Source of the DNA: PHAA01 sp034927445
Lineage (GTDB): Bacteria > Bacillota > Syntrophomonadia > Syntrophomonadales > Syntrophomonadaceae
Direction of reading: 5' to 3'
Assembly: GCA_034927445.1 (NCBI GenBank)
Contig: JAYFPZ010000006.1
Coordinates: forward strand, 1 to 64,000
DNA length: 64,000 bases
Shown: one piece after another, positions 24,126-32,345 of the stretch
How positions within the stretch are numbered: the first letter of the stretch is position 1
How the letters are laid out: every line of letters begins with the position of its first letter
Translations under genes and position numbers: made by a program
Notes under the pieces: generated by a model
What the model was told of the DNA's origin: nothing
Seen by the model: only the letters and a program-made list of their open reading frames with translations
The model's database searches: none

Positions 24126-24986
24126 ATGAAGGTAAACAATAATTTTGCTACAAGTAATAAATCGTCGACAATCAGAAAACATACCGTATTTAAAAATCGA
24201 CTCTTTCAACTTCTGCTGGGACTCATTATTTTGATTCTGTTTATATTTATATTCTTTGCCTTGGCTAATATAGTATGGAAAGGGATTGCCGGGCTGGCTA
24301 ACAGCATTGCCAGCCCGGAGATCCAATTTGCCATAAAGCTCAGCCTGTTTACCTCCTTTACTTCTACCGTGATCTGTGTCGTTTTGGCCATCCCGGTTGC
24401 CTATGGCTTGGAACGGTACAGTTTTCCAGGGCACAGATTAGTTAGTGTTGTTTTAAACATTCCTTTATCACTCCCGCCGCTGGTTTGCGGCGTAGCTTTG
24501 CTGCTTCTGTTTGGAACGACTGGATTCGGTCAGTTCCTGGCTGAGCGTGGTTTAAGATTCATTTTTTCAGTTAATGGTATTATTCTGGCACAATTCTTTA
24601 TTATAATTCCTTACATGGTCAGAATCCTTAAGTCAACGATTGCTGATATCAATCCCCGTCTGGAATTTGTTGCCCGGACCCTGGGGTGTACTCAGTGGCA
24701 GGCATTTTATAAAATTACTTTGCCCTTGGCCAAAAACGGGATTATAGCCGGTTTAGTCATTAGTTGGGCTCGCGCCATTGGAGAATTTGGTTGTTCTTTA
24801 ATGGTGGCCGGTGCAACCAGGATGATTACTGAGACTTTGCCAGTGGCACTCTATTTAAACATGTCGATCGGAGACCTGCAAATGGCAATGGCCTCTGCCA
24901 CCGTACTGATCATTATCTCCTTAATCTCTCTTCTGGTCTTTGAAATGGCCGGCGGGAAGCAGCACGCTGCCTCGCGGATAAGCTGA
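24126..24986 (+). CDS. modB: ABC transporter permease, molybdate/tungstate type
   Basis: A 286-aa binding-protein-dependent permease with about six membrane helices. The EAA loop that contacts the ATPase is visible as EFVARTLGCTQWQAFYKITL near 190. The helix ending RAIGEFGCSLMVAG near 225 is typical of ModB/CysT-type permeases. I choose the ATG at 24126 because GAGGGG lies 6 nt upstream. The first in-frame GTG at 24084 is next to the modA stop but has poor spacing. It lies between modA and modC and is clearly in the same operon. Confidence 0.87.
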   Translation: MKVNNNFATSNKSSTIRKHTVFKNRLFQLLLGLIILILFIFIFFALANIVWKGIAGLANSIASPEIQFAIKLSLFTSFTSTVICVVLAIPVAYGLERYSFPGHRLVSVVLNIPLSLPPLVCGVALLLLFGTTGFGQFLAERGLRFIFSVNGIILAQFFIIIPYMVRILKSTIADINPRLEFVARTLGCTQWQAFYKITLPLAKNGIIAGLVISWARAIGEFGCSLMVAGATRMITETLPVALYLNMSIGDLQMAMASATVLIIISLISLLVFEMAGGKQHAASRIS

Positions 24987-25000
24987 GGGGTAACCGCCGG

Positions 25001-26044
25001 ATGATTAAATTATGTAATGTCTCCAAACGCCTGGGCGATTTCAGCCTGAAGAGTATCAATCTCAGCATAGAGAATAATGAATATTTTGTTATCCTGGGTC
25101 CGACGGGGACCGGAAAAACGGCTATCCTGGAGGTAATTGCCGGGATGTACAAACCTGACCGGGGAGAGGTCTGGCTTAATGGCCGCAATGTGACGGCTGA
25201 ATACCCGGAGACAAGGAATATCGGATTTGTCTATCAGGATTACATGTTGTTTCCTCATCTGAATGTAGAAGAAAATATTCTATTCGCCCTCAAACTGAAA
25301 AAACCGCCGGCCGCTATTATTAAGCAGAAGCTTGAATGGATTACAACGCTCCTCAATATCGGCCATCTACTAAAGCGCTGTCCAGCAACCTTGAGCGGCG
25401 GTGAACAGCAAAGAGTAGCCATCGCGCGGGCATTGGTGGCTGAACCTGAAGTTCTGCTGCTGGATGAACCCTTGAGTGCGCTGGATCCGCGTACCCAGGA
25501 AATATTTCAACAGGAATTAAAAAAAATTCATCAGCATATAAAAACCACCACCATTCATATCACCCACGATTTTAATGAGGCTTTGGTATTGGCCGACCGG
25601 ATCGGGATCATGTATAACGGAGAAATCGTGCAGATAGGCAGTCCCGAAGAGGTTTTCCAAAAGCCGCAATCCCAGTTTGTAGCAGAGTTCGTAGGAATGG
25701 AAAATATATACAGCGGGGTTCTGGTGGATGAAGGCGATGGTAAGTATGTTAACCTGGGGCCAATTAATCTCCGGGTTATAACGGACTTGAAGGGAAAGGT
25801 CAGGGTGGCAATCCGCTCCGAAGACATTATTATTGCAGGGGACAAATTGTTCAGCAGTGCCCAAAATACGATTCCAGCGCGCATTGCTGAAATAATCCCG
25901 CGGGGACCATATTTCAAGGTGGTTCTCGATGCGGGAATTTCTCTGGTGGCAGTGATTACCAGGCAAGCCCTGGAGGAGATGAAGCTGGAGCCGGGAAAGA
26001 AGGTTTGGGCTGTTTTTAAAACCACCGCCGTACATGTATTTTAG
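25001..26044 (+). CDS. modC: ABC transporter ATPase, molybdate/tungstate type
   Basis: A 347-aa transport ATPase. Walker A is GPTGTGKT near residue 32, the signature LSGGEQQRVAIARAL near 130, Walker B LLLDEPLSALD near 152, and the H-loop ITHDF near 188. The C-terminal third (about 235-347) is a TOBE-type regulatory domain that in ModC binds oxyanions. It starts 14 nt after modB. A convergent gene lies 114 nt downstream. I see no clear terminator between them. Confidence 0.88.
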   Translation: MIKLCNVSKRLGDFSLKSINLSIENNEYFVILGPTGTGKTAILEVIAGMYKPDRGEVWLNGRNVTAEYPETRNIGFVYQDYMLFPHLNVEENILFALKLKKPPAAIIKQKLEWITTLLNIGHLLKRCPATLSGGEQQRVAIARALVAEPEVLLLDEPLSALDPRTQEIFQQELKKIHQHIKTTTIHITHDFNEALVLADRIGIMYNGEIVQIGSPEEVFQKPQSQFVAEFVGMENIYSGVLVDEGDGKYVNLGPINLRVITDLKGKVRVAIRSEDIIIAGDKLFSSAQNTIPARIAEIIPRGPYFKVVLDAGISLVAVITRQALEEMKLEPGKKVWAVFKTTAVHVF

Positions 26045-26158
26045 AGAAGCGGAATAAAATATTAATCCATGCTCCAATCGGCTGCAAATACTGCTGAAAA
26101 ATAGTTAATCCCCATAATCTTTTACCGTGAATCAAGTGTTATTATGTTTAACAGAGAT

Positions 26159-26824
26159 TCAGGTCAATTGCTCCACTCGTTCCAACATGCGATCAAAGGC
26201 ATCAATTATTGCAGGCTGGGGAATGTTCCAAACGAATTTCCTCTGTAAAAAGAGATCATGAATGCGTTCACAGTGGGGTAAATAATCAGCAATTTTATCA
26301 TCTCCAAATGCTTCAGCCAACTCAAAAAGCCGCTGACTATTAACCGCCCACTCTCCGCTATGAATCTGCAACGGCAGCAGCAGATCAAAGCCCGAGTTAT
26401 CTCGTCGATATTGCCTTATTTTGGACTGTAATTGAATTAACTCGCGGCATTCGTTCGGGCTTTGGAGGCGGGTACAGGCTATCAATAAATCCAAACTATA
26501 TAAACTCTGCCCGCAGCAGAGCTTATTATTTCCAATATTAAGAATGGCATAATCATATTTCGAGGACAATTTTTCGGCCAATAAATGTATGTTATTGTCG
26601 TCAGGATATATAAAATCTATACCCCAGGATGAAGAATATATATGACCATAACATAATTCACCTGTTGTTGCAGTAGTATTAAGCCAATGAAAAATCCTCA
26701 TGTTTTGGTTCGGATTAATGATTATAACCCGCCTACCATGTTGGGTTAAGCCCATAGCCAGGTTTGCAGCTACGGTAGTCTGCCCGGTACCGGACTCCCA
26801 TGATATTAATCCTAACTTTCGCAT
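26159..26824 (-). CDS. MinD-like protein with degenerate P-loop
   Basis: A 221-aa protein with the N-terminal layout of a ParA/MinD ATPase (MRKLGLISWESGTGQTTVAANLA-like start). The expected KGGxGKTT is WESGTGQTT: both the signature Lys and the catalytic Walker Lys are gone. A QSLYSLDLLIACTR strand matches the usual Walker B/switch area. The C-terminal half is unlike MinD. It therefore may bind but probably does not hydrolyse ATP, or serves as a partner subunit. It lies 31 nt after the minus-strand ModD gene and is probably cotranscribed with it, which hints at molybdenum handling. Confidence 0.7.
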   Translation of the reverse strand: MRKLGLISWESGTGQTTVAANLAMGLTQHGRRVIIINPNQNMRIFHWLNTTATTGELCYGHIYSSSWGIDFIYPDDNNIHLLAEKLSSKYDYAILNIGNNKLCCGQSLYSLDLLIACTRLQSPNECRELIQLQSKIRQYRRDNSGFDLLLPLQIHSGEWAVNSQRLFELAEAFGDDKIADYLPHCERIHDLFLQRKFVWNIPQPAIIDAFDRMLERVEQLT

Positions 26825-26855
26825 GATCCACCTCTTTCCCTATCCAAACAACCAG

Positions 26856-27710
26856 CTATGGTTTCAGCTCCAGAGGAACCATGGTAACCTTTATATCCAA
26901 GGGACGGCCGAAGTACATCGAAGTGGTAACAATAGCGTCAATACCGCTTGCGGCATAGTCGGCAACATTCGTCTCAGTTATTCCTCCTGCTCCCAGGAGC
27001 AGGAGACCGGGATATTCTCTTCTGATTTCCTCCACATAGCGCCGCAGCTGTTCCGGAGGAACTTTGTCAAATTGGAGGCCGTCCACGCCGGCACGGGCAA
27101 GCATTAAGGCCTCGTCCAGCTTGGTTACTTCCACTATGACCTTCTTCTCGCACGCCTGCTGCCGCAGTTGGGGCGTCATTTGCACCAACTCCTGCATACC
27201 GCCAAGAAAATCAACATGCTGCTGAAATATCAGGATGGTTTCGGATAGCCCCAGACGGTGGGGAAGACCGCCCCCGGCCGCAACCGCTTTGACCGACAGC
27301 TCCCGGGTTCCGGGGAATGTTTTGCGGGTGGAGAGTATGCTTATTTTAGGATTGACCTGGCGGGATTTATCCAGCAGCGAGCGGGTCCGGCTCGCTATGC
27401 CGCTGCTATACTCCAGCAGGTTGAGGCAGACTTTCCAGGCCAGGTGCAGGGCGGAGGCCTTACCTTGGGCTTGCAGGAAGGGCTGATCCGGTAGCAGCTG
27501 AGTTCCGCTGGGAAGGAGAAATTCTATTTCAAGCCCCAGCTTTTGCATAATCCGGGCGGCTTCTTCCGTCCCGCACAGGATGCCTTTTTCTCTTGCGGCA
27601 TAGGATATGCTGCCGTGTTTTTGACCAATGTCAAGCAGCAAGGTAGTCAGATCAAGATAGGGAGCATCCTCCCGGATAAACCGTTCTAGGATTTCGTCAT
27701 TAATATACAT
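26856..27710 (-). CDS. modD: ModD, nicotinate-nucleotide pyrophosphorylase-like protein
   Basis: A 284-aa protein of the quinolinate phosphoribosyltransferase fold, ModD subfamily. It has the family signatures STRKTFPGTRELSVKAV near 140, GGGLPHRLGLSE near 160 and GVDGLQFDKV near 220. ModD genes are found with molybdate transporters; their true reaction is unproven. NadA and NadB are not adjacent, which makes de novo NAD synthesis less likely. The ATG at 27710 has GGGAGG 7 nt upstream; the earlier ATG at 27716 is 1 nt from it. It faces the modABC operon. Confidence 0.82.
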   Translation of the reverse strand: MYINDEILERFIREDAPYLDLTTLLLDIGQKHGSISYAAREKGILCGTEEAARIMQKLGLEIEFLLPSGTQLLPDQPFLQAQGKASALHLAWKVCLNLLEYSSGIASRTRSLLDKSRQVNPKISILSTRKTFPGTRELSVKAVAAGGGLPHRLGLSETILIFQQHVDFLGGMQELVQMTPQLRQQACEKKVIVEVTKLDEALMLARAGVDGLQFDKVPPEQLRRYVEEIRREYPGLLLLGAGGITETNVADYAASGIDAIVTTSMYFGRPLDIKVTMVPLELKP

Positions 27711-27864
27711 CAACATACCTCCCGCAGTTAAAACAAATAAGGACCTATCCAGCATTAAGTGATTCTTGGGCTGGCAGTTCCAAGCGGCGTTTAAATGAAT
27801 GGTGGTACTAAACCTCCAGATAATCAGTCAGTGCGCTTACGCCGACAAAATCTTTCGCAGTTCC

Positions 27865-28089
27865 TTATTCAAGAATTTTTGATAACCGCTCTGCCTTAGC
27901 TTCAAGCTCATCAATCGTGGCATAGATTTTTTTTAGCTGCAGCTTTTGCTGCTCAATCAAATAACTTTCAACCCCCGCATTTATATAATTCTCTATGATT
28001 TCTAATATAACCGGGACATTAAAATTTTTTAAATCGGCTATTTTTTTAGTGGTTTCTTTTAGAACCTCCAAGGTGTCTTCCTTTGCCAT
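27865..28089 (-). CDS. Small coiled-coil protein
   Basis: A 74-aa protein, almost entirely helical, with heptad-like spacing over about residues 40-74 (QQKLQLKKIYATIDELEAKA). No Cys, signal peptide or membrane segment. GGGGGTG lies about 10 nt before the ATG, which supports real expression. It is upstream of ModD on the same strand with a 154-nt gap. I do not recognise a family. Confidence 0.6.
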   Translation of the reverse strand: MAKEDTLEVLKETTKKIADLKNFNVPVILEIIENYINAGVESYLIEQQKLQLKKIYATIDELEAKAERLSKILE

Positions 28090-28244
28090 TCAATAAGCAC
28101 CCCCATAAATCTGAAAACGCATTAACCTTAATGTGTGCAGGCGCCTTGAACCGGGTATTCAAGGCTGATCAGAGCGGCAGCCTAAAACCTGGTTTGCTTC
28201 TATAAAAAGGATTTAATTGAATATAAAATACCAAAAATTATGAG

Positions 28245-28250
28245 CATATG
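28245..28250. promoter_or_regulatory. Distal CATATG site upstream of the CoA-transferase
   Basis: The site on the minus strand reads TTTGACATATGCTCATAATT, the best match in the window to the site at mrp (TTGACATATGTTCATAATT). It lies 113 nt upstream of the promoter-proximal site and could give a repression loop, or serve an unrecognised minus-strand promoter for the small coiled-coil gene. Confidence 0.55.
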
Positions 28251-28319
28251 TCAAATAAATGTCCGGGGCGAGGCAGAAGCCCAAGCCGATTGTGCAGGTA
28301 AAAAATTTGCCCAGTAAAA

Positions 28320-28363
28320 TTGACATTCCAAGTGAATGGAAATAGTATTTAAATGGACATATG
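28320..28363 (+). promoter_or_regulatory. CoA-transferase promoter with CATATG operator
   Basis: TTGACA (28320-28325), a 17-nt spacer and TAGTAT (28343-28348). CATATG (28358-28363) starts exactly 9 nt after the -10 box and continues into ACCATAA. The leader to the start codon is about 150 nt. The rest of the 414-nt gap (28090-28503) holds the distal site at 28245 and no gene. Confidence 0.65.
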
Positions 28364-28503
28364 ACCATAAACTTGAAGCGACATTCCACTATATCTAAAA
28401 AATTGAGGCAGAATGGCAAGTAATCAATATGCAGGCAGAGATTGTAAAGGGATTGGAACTAAACGGGGTTTTACAGATCTATATCAAATTGGGAGGACTA
28501 TTC

Positions 28504-29844
28504 ATGAGAGACTATTATGAAGAATATCATAAGAAACTGGTCAACGCAGATGAGGCGGTCAAGGTTGTAAAATCAGGGGATTGGATTGACTACCCCTTGG
28601 TATTATGTGCCGCCAATGAACTGGAAAAGGCCCTATCGAAACGCAAAAATGAATTGCGAGATGTAAAGTTCAGATCTACCATGTCGGTGTGGCCGCGTTA
28701 TTGCATAGAAGCGGATCAGGAGGGGCTGCATTTTTGCTGGAACTCATGGCATTTTAGCAATGCCGATAGGAGAAATGCTCCCAAAGGGCTGGCTTATTAT
28801 ATACCGATGAGATTCAGCGAACAAGTCGCTATGACTCGAAATATACGTACAGATATATTTATGGCTACGGTATCGCCGATGGACAAACATGGTTATTTTA
28901 GTTTTGGTGCAGCAGCCAGCGCTTCGTGGGCTTCGATTGCGAAGGCTCGATATGTGATCCTTGAAATTAACCGCAATATGCCGAGAGTACTAGGCGGCAA
29001 CCAGGAGTGCATCCATATTTCCCAGGTTGATATGGTAGTGGAATCCAGTAATCAGCCCCTCCCCGAAATAATACCAGCACAACCCACATCGGTTGAAATC
29101 ACCATTGCTGAGCATATTATAAACAGGATGAAAAATGGATCCTGTCTGCAACTTGGTATTGGGGGTATTCCTTCTGCCATCGGATCCCTGGTGGCCCAAT
29201 CAGATCTTAAGGATTTGGGAGTACACAGTGAAATGTATGTTGATGCTTTTGTGGACATGACCCTGGCTGGCAAGATAAGCGGAGCCTGCAAAAATATAGA
29301 CAAGTATAAGCAAGTTTTTAATTTTGCCTTCGGCTCGCGAAGAATGTATGATTTTATAGACGATAACCCCGGGGTGATATCATATTCGGTGGATTATATA
29401 AATAGTCCGGAGGTTATATCTCAAAATGATAAAGTTGTTTCAATTAACGCAGGGTTGGAAGTCGACCTGTTCGGACAGGTCTGTTCGGAAAGCATAGGCA
29501 CCAGACAGATCAGCGGAACCGGCGGTCAATTGGATTTTGTAGAGGGGGCTTATAAGTCCCGGGGCGGTCAAAGCTTTTTATGCCTTCCTGCAACCTATGC
29601 AAGCAGCACTGGTCAGATAGTATCAAATATTAAACCCACCCTAACCCCCGGAGCGATTGTTACCGATCCCAGAACAACTACTCATATGGTGGTTACTGAA
29701 TTCGGCATCGGTGACCTCAAGGGGAAAAGCACCTGGGAAAGGGCAGAGACTCTGATAAATATAGCGCATCCTCTCTTTAGAGAGGGTTTGATAAAAGAAG
29801 CTCAAAGGATGAATATTTGGAGAAAAACAAACCGTATTTATTAG
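28504..29844 (+). CDS. Acyl-CoA:carboxylate CoA-transferase (acetyl-CoA hydrolase/transferase family)
   Basis: A 446-aa family I CoA-transferase of the acetate/4-hydroxybutyrate/butyryl type. The catalytic Glu is expected in LGVHSEMYVDAFVDM near residue 245. The GSGG-like oxyanion region and the C-terminal FGIGDLKGKSTWERAE block near 400 are typical. In syntrophic butyrate degraders such enzymes activate butyrate with acetyl-CoA. The ATG at 28504 has GGGAGGA 6 nt upstream; an in-frame ATG at 28429 lacks a ribosome-binding site. Substrate is inferred from family and presumed host. Expression is likely governed by the CATATG operator upstream. Confidence 0.88.
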   Translation: MRDYYEEYHKKLVNADEAVKVVKSGDWIDYPLVLCAANELEKALSKRKNELRDVKFRSTMSVWPRYCIEADQEGLHFCWNSWHFSNADRRNAPKGLAYYIPMRFSEQVAMTRNIRTDIFMATVSPMDKHGYFSFGAAASASWASIAKARYVILEINRNMPRVLGGNQECIHISQVDMVVESSNQPLPEIIPAQPTSVEITIAEHIINRMKNGSCLQLGIGGIPSAIGSLVAQSDLKDLGVHSEMYVDAFVDMTLAGKISGACKNIDKYKQVFNFAFGSRRMYDFIDDNPGVISYSVDYINSPEVISQNDKVVSINAGLEVDLFGQVCSESIGTRQISGTGGQLDFVEGAYKSRGGQSFLCLPATYASSTGQIVSNIKPTLTPGAIVTDPRTTTHMVVTEFGIGDLKGKSTWERAETLINIAHPLFREGLIKEAQRMNIWRKTNRIY

Positions 29845-29868
29845 AAGCTAGGTTGTAGCTGTAGATTA

Positions 29869-29897
29869 TTGACATATGTTCATAATTGGTTTAAACT
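29869..29897 (+). promoter_or_regulatory. mrp promoter with CATATG site over the -35 box
   Basis: TTGACA (29869-29874), a 17-nt spacer and TAAACT (29892-29897). CATATG at 29873-29878 overlaps the -35 box, in the arrangement TTGACATATGTTCATAATT. The leader to mrp is about 150 nt. Confidence 0.55.
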
Positions 29898-30050
29898 TTT
29901 CAGGTAGCGAGCAAATAACCACAATGATTTCTGGCACGACAGATTTGATGGCTGCCGCAATAATAGTGCAGGGCTGGAGCTATTATACCCGGATCAAAGT
30001 GTATCAGGTCAGTAGTTAACGCGTCTACAACAAAAGAGAAAAGGGGAAGA

Positions 30051-30869
30051 ATGATGGTTAATAAAGGAATGGAGATCAAATTGCCTGAAGCCGAGCAGGA
30101 ACAGGCGGTAGCGGGTTCTCTCAATGATGTCAGACATGTAATAGCGGTTATGAGCGGTAAGGGTGGTGTAGGCAAATCCACCGTTACAGCCTTGATTGCA
30201 AGTACTCTGGCCAAGTCCGGCTTCAAGGTCGGAATTTTGGATGCTGATATAACCGGACCCAGTCAGCCCCGAGCTTTCGGCCTAAAGAGCCAGGGATTAA
30301 AAGGAACCATGTTTGGCATCACGCCTCTATTAACCAGAAGCGGAATAAAAATGATTTCAACTAACTTCATGCTTAAGGAAGAAGATGATCCCATAGTTTG
30401 GAGGGGACCCTTATTAGCAGGCGCAGTTAAACAGTTCTGGGAAGAAACAGACTGGCAGGAGTTGGACTATCTGGTGGTGGACCTTCCTCCCGGAACCGGA
30501 GACGTTCCTTTGACAGTGCTGCAAAGCATACCGGTTGATGGCTTGGTTATTGTTTCATCTCCTCAGAATCTGGCCTATATGGTAGTTAATAAGGCGGTAA
30601 AGATGGCTAACCGGATGCAGAAGCCTATTTTAGGTCTGATAGAAAACATGAGCGAGGTTATTTGTCCTCAATGTAAAGAACCACTTAAAATATTTGGGGA
30701 GAGTCAGGGCCAATTTGTATCTGAGCAAATGGGAATTGATTTTCTCGGCAGTCTGCCCTGGGATACCCGTTTAAATGAACTGGTGGACCAGGGACAGGTT
30801 GAGCAGTACACTTCGCCGGCAATCAATGCTATAATCGAGAAGGTTTTGAACAAGACGGAGAAAAAATAA
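30051..30869 (+). CDS. mrp: Mrp/NBP35-family Fe-S cluster carrier ATPase
   Basis: A 272-aa P-loop ATPase with deviant Walker A SGKGGVGKST near residue 36, ADITGPSQPRAFG near 62 and the C-terminal CPQC motif near 205 that binds a bridging [4Fe-4S] cluster between two monomers. The N-terminal MIP18 domain seen in some Mrp proteins is absent. It delivers Fe-S clusters to target proteins. In sulfate reducers an Mrp relative belongs to the orange-protein complex. The DUF134-NifX regulator gene follows 38 nt later in the same operon. Confidence 0.92.
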   Translation: MMVNKGMEIKLPEAEQEQAVAGSLNDVRHVIAVMSGKGGVGKSTVTALIASTLAKSGFKVGILDADITGPSQPRAFGLKSQGLKGTMFGITPLLTRSGIKMISTNFMLKEEDDPIVWRGPLLAGAVKQFWEETDWQELDYLVVDLPPGTGDVPLTVLQSIPVDGLVIVSSPQNLAYMVVNKAVKMANRMQKPILGLIENMSEVICPQCKEPLKIFGESQGQFVSEQMGIDFLGSLPWDTRLNELVDQGQVEQYTSPAINAIIEKVLNKTEKK

Positions 30870-30907
30870 GTATTCTGGCAATACTATCAGCAGATGGGGG
30901 GCAGTTT

Positions 30908-31654
30908 ATGGCCAGGGAACCTAAATGCCGGAGGGTGGAATTTATCCCGAAGGTAACTGCATTTAAACCGGATGGAACACCTCTTGCCCAACTGGAGGAA
31001 GTTGTGTTAAAACTGGAAGAATTAGAGTCAATCCGGCTTAAAGACCACCTGAGCCTGGAACAGGAAGAATGTGCTGAACTCATGGGGGTTTCCCGCCCAA
31101 CCTTTCAGCGTATCCTGATGGAAGGCCGCGGTAAAATTGCGGCGGCTTTAATTGAGGGTAAGGCTATCCGGATTGAGGGAGGCAATTATTGCCTGGGACA
31201 GGATCAGTGCAGAAAGAACGGTGATTTCCAAAGAAGCAATAATTGTATTTACCGGGAGCTGGCAACCCCGCCGGGAGAACCGGACAGCGAGGCCATGACC
31301 GGTACGAAGATTGCCATTTGCACAGGGGGCGACTCGCCCTCAGCTTCCGTGGATGGACGTTTCGGCCGCTGTTCCTATTTTTTGCTTTGGGATGACGATC
31401 AACCAACCTTTGAGGTTATTAAAAACAGCGGTCCGGATATAAATCATGGAGCCGGAACCGGTGCGGCCCAGGACCTGATAAGACGTGGAACCGGAGTATT
31501 ATTATGTAATCGCATCGGGCCGCGAGCCTTTACGATTTTTCAAAAGGCAGGGGTCAAGATATATAAGGTCGAAGAAAACTTGGATGCAAATACGGCGCTG
31601 GAGCGGTATCAAGCCGGGGAATTGCCTCTGCTGAAAGCTGCCAATAATAAATAA
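30908..31654 (+). CDS. DUF134 helix-turn-helix - NifX domain fusion, candidate regulator
   Basis: A 248-aa fusion. Residues 1-100 are a DUF134 domain with a sigma-70 region 4-like helix-turn-helix (SLEQEECAELMGVSRPTFQR near 50-69). A Cys-containing linker (CLGQDQCRKN, NNCIYREL) follows. Residues about 130-245 form a NifX-type domain (VDGRFGRCSYFLLWDD, HGAGTGAAQDLIRRG). The architecture suggests a one-component regulator whose NifX domain senses a metal-sulfur cluster or related ligand. It is cotranscribed with mrp and lies close to the CATATG site at 29873. Domain assignment is strong; the regulatory role is inferred. Confidence 0.85.
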   Translation: MAREPKCRRVEFIPKVTAFKPDGTPLAQLEEVVLKLEELESIRLKDHLSLEQEECAELMGVSRPTFQRILMEGRGKIAAALIEGKAIRIEGGNYCLGQDQCRKNGDFQRSNNCIYRELATPPGEPDSEAMTGTKIAICTGGDSPSASVDGRFGRCSYFLLWDDDQPTFEVIKNSGPDINHGAGTGAAQDLIRRGTGVLLCNRIGPRAFTIFQKAGVKIYKVEENLDANTALERYQAGELPLLKAANNK

Positions 31655-31746
31655 TGGTCGTATTTCCTTTTGTTTTGGAATCATGGCGTCACGGGACAAA
31701 AACTTATTAAATGCAAATTAAATTAGCTTAAATGGGAGTGTATGTG

Positions 31747-32115
31747 TTGTTGAAAATAGCGATGCCTAAAAACGGAGACATGATTAATCAGCATTTTGGT
31801 CAGAGTAAAAGTTTTCTAATAGCAACCATAGAGGATCGGCAGATTGTAAGCAGGCAGGAGTTGAGCAGCGAAGCGTTGCAGCACAATCATACCGGCTTGT
31901 CCGGGCTGTTCAAGACCGAAGGGGTATCACTGGTTATTACCGGCGGAATCGGGAAGCCGGCCCTGGACGCATTGAAACAAAACGGGCTTGAAGTTGTTAA
32001 GGGAGCCACCGGCACATGTGAAGAGGTCCTTGAAAAATATCTGTCCGGCAATCTGAATGACCAAAACGTTACCTGCAACCATCATGGTGAACATCAGCAT
32101 GAACATCATTTATAA
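31747..32115 (+). CDS. NifX-domain protein with His-rich C-terminal tail
   Basis: A 122-aa NifX-family protein (LKIAMPKNGDMINQHFGQSK at the start, VSLVITGGIGKPALDALKQN near 62). The last 14 residues are His-rich (CNHHGEHQHEHHL), like the tail of the protein at 19.8 kb. The start is ambiguous: GGGAG at 31734-31738 fits TTG at 31747 (8 nt) better than the ATG at 31732 that overlaps it. It is the last gene of the mrp operon and is followed by a terminator-like hairpin. Confidence 0.83.
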   Translation: MLKIAMPKNGDMINQHFGQSKSFLIATIEDRQIVSRQELSSEALQHNHTGLSGLFKTEGVSLVITGGIGKPALDALKQNGLEVVKGATGTCEEVLEKYLSGNLNDQNVTCNHHGEHQHEHHL

Positions 32116-32142
32116 GCTTGAATTACACTAAACCATACAGGG

Positions 32143-32180
32143 GCTGGTGTCCGACTATATCGGCACCAGCTCTCTCTTTC
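32143..32180 (+). terminator. Terminator-like hairpin after the last NifX gene
   Basis: GCTGGTG and CCG (32143-32153, one bulged T) pair with CGG and CACCAGC (32161-32170). TCTCTCTTTC follows, a poor T-tract. Confidence 0.65.
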
Positions 32181-32313
32181 GGGTTGGCCGGCCGAGCTAT
32201 CCCCAACCTTTACTATATTCCGCTCTTATATTGATGCCTGCCCGGGTTATATTGTATACTTGCCCGGGAGCTTTTTATTTCCTGGATTGATTATGTTAAA
32301 ATTATTAGCAGAC

Positions 32314-32319
32314 TATAAT
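32314..32319 (+). promoter_or_regulatory. -10 box of a probable dapF promoter
   Basis: Perfect TATAAT 27 nt before the dapF start. TTGATT lies upstream, but 21 nt away, so the -35 box is weak or unusual. Confidence 0.4.
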
Positions 32320-32345
32320 CTGGAAACTTATCAGGGAGGATAGAG

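Noticed and set aside
26638..26660. TATATGACCATAAC as another operator
   Set aside because: It lies inside the MinD-like coding region, lacks CATATG and has no promoter beside it.
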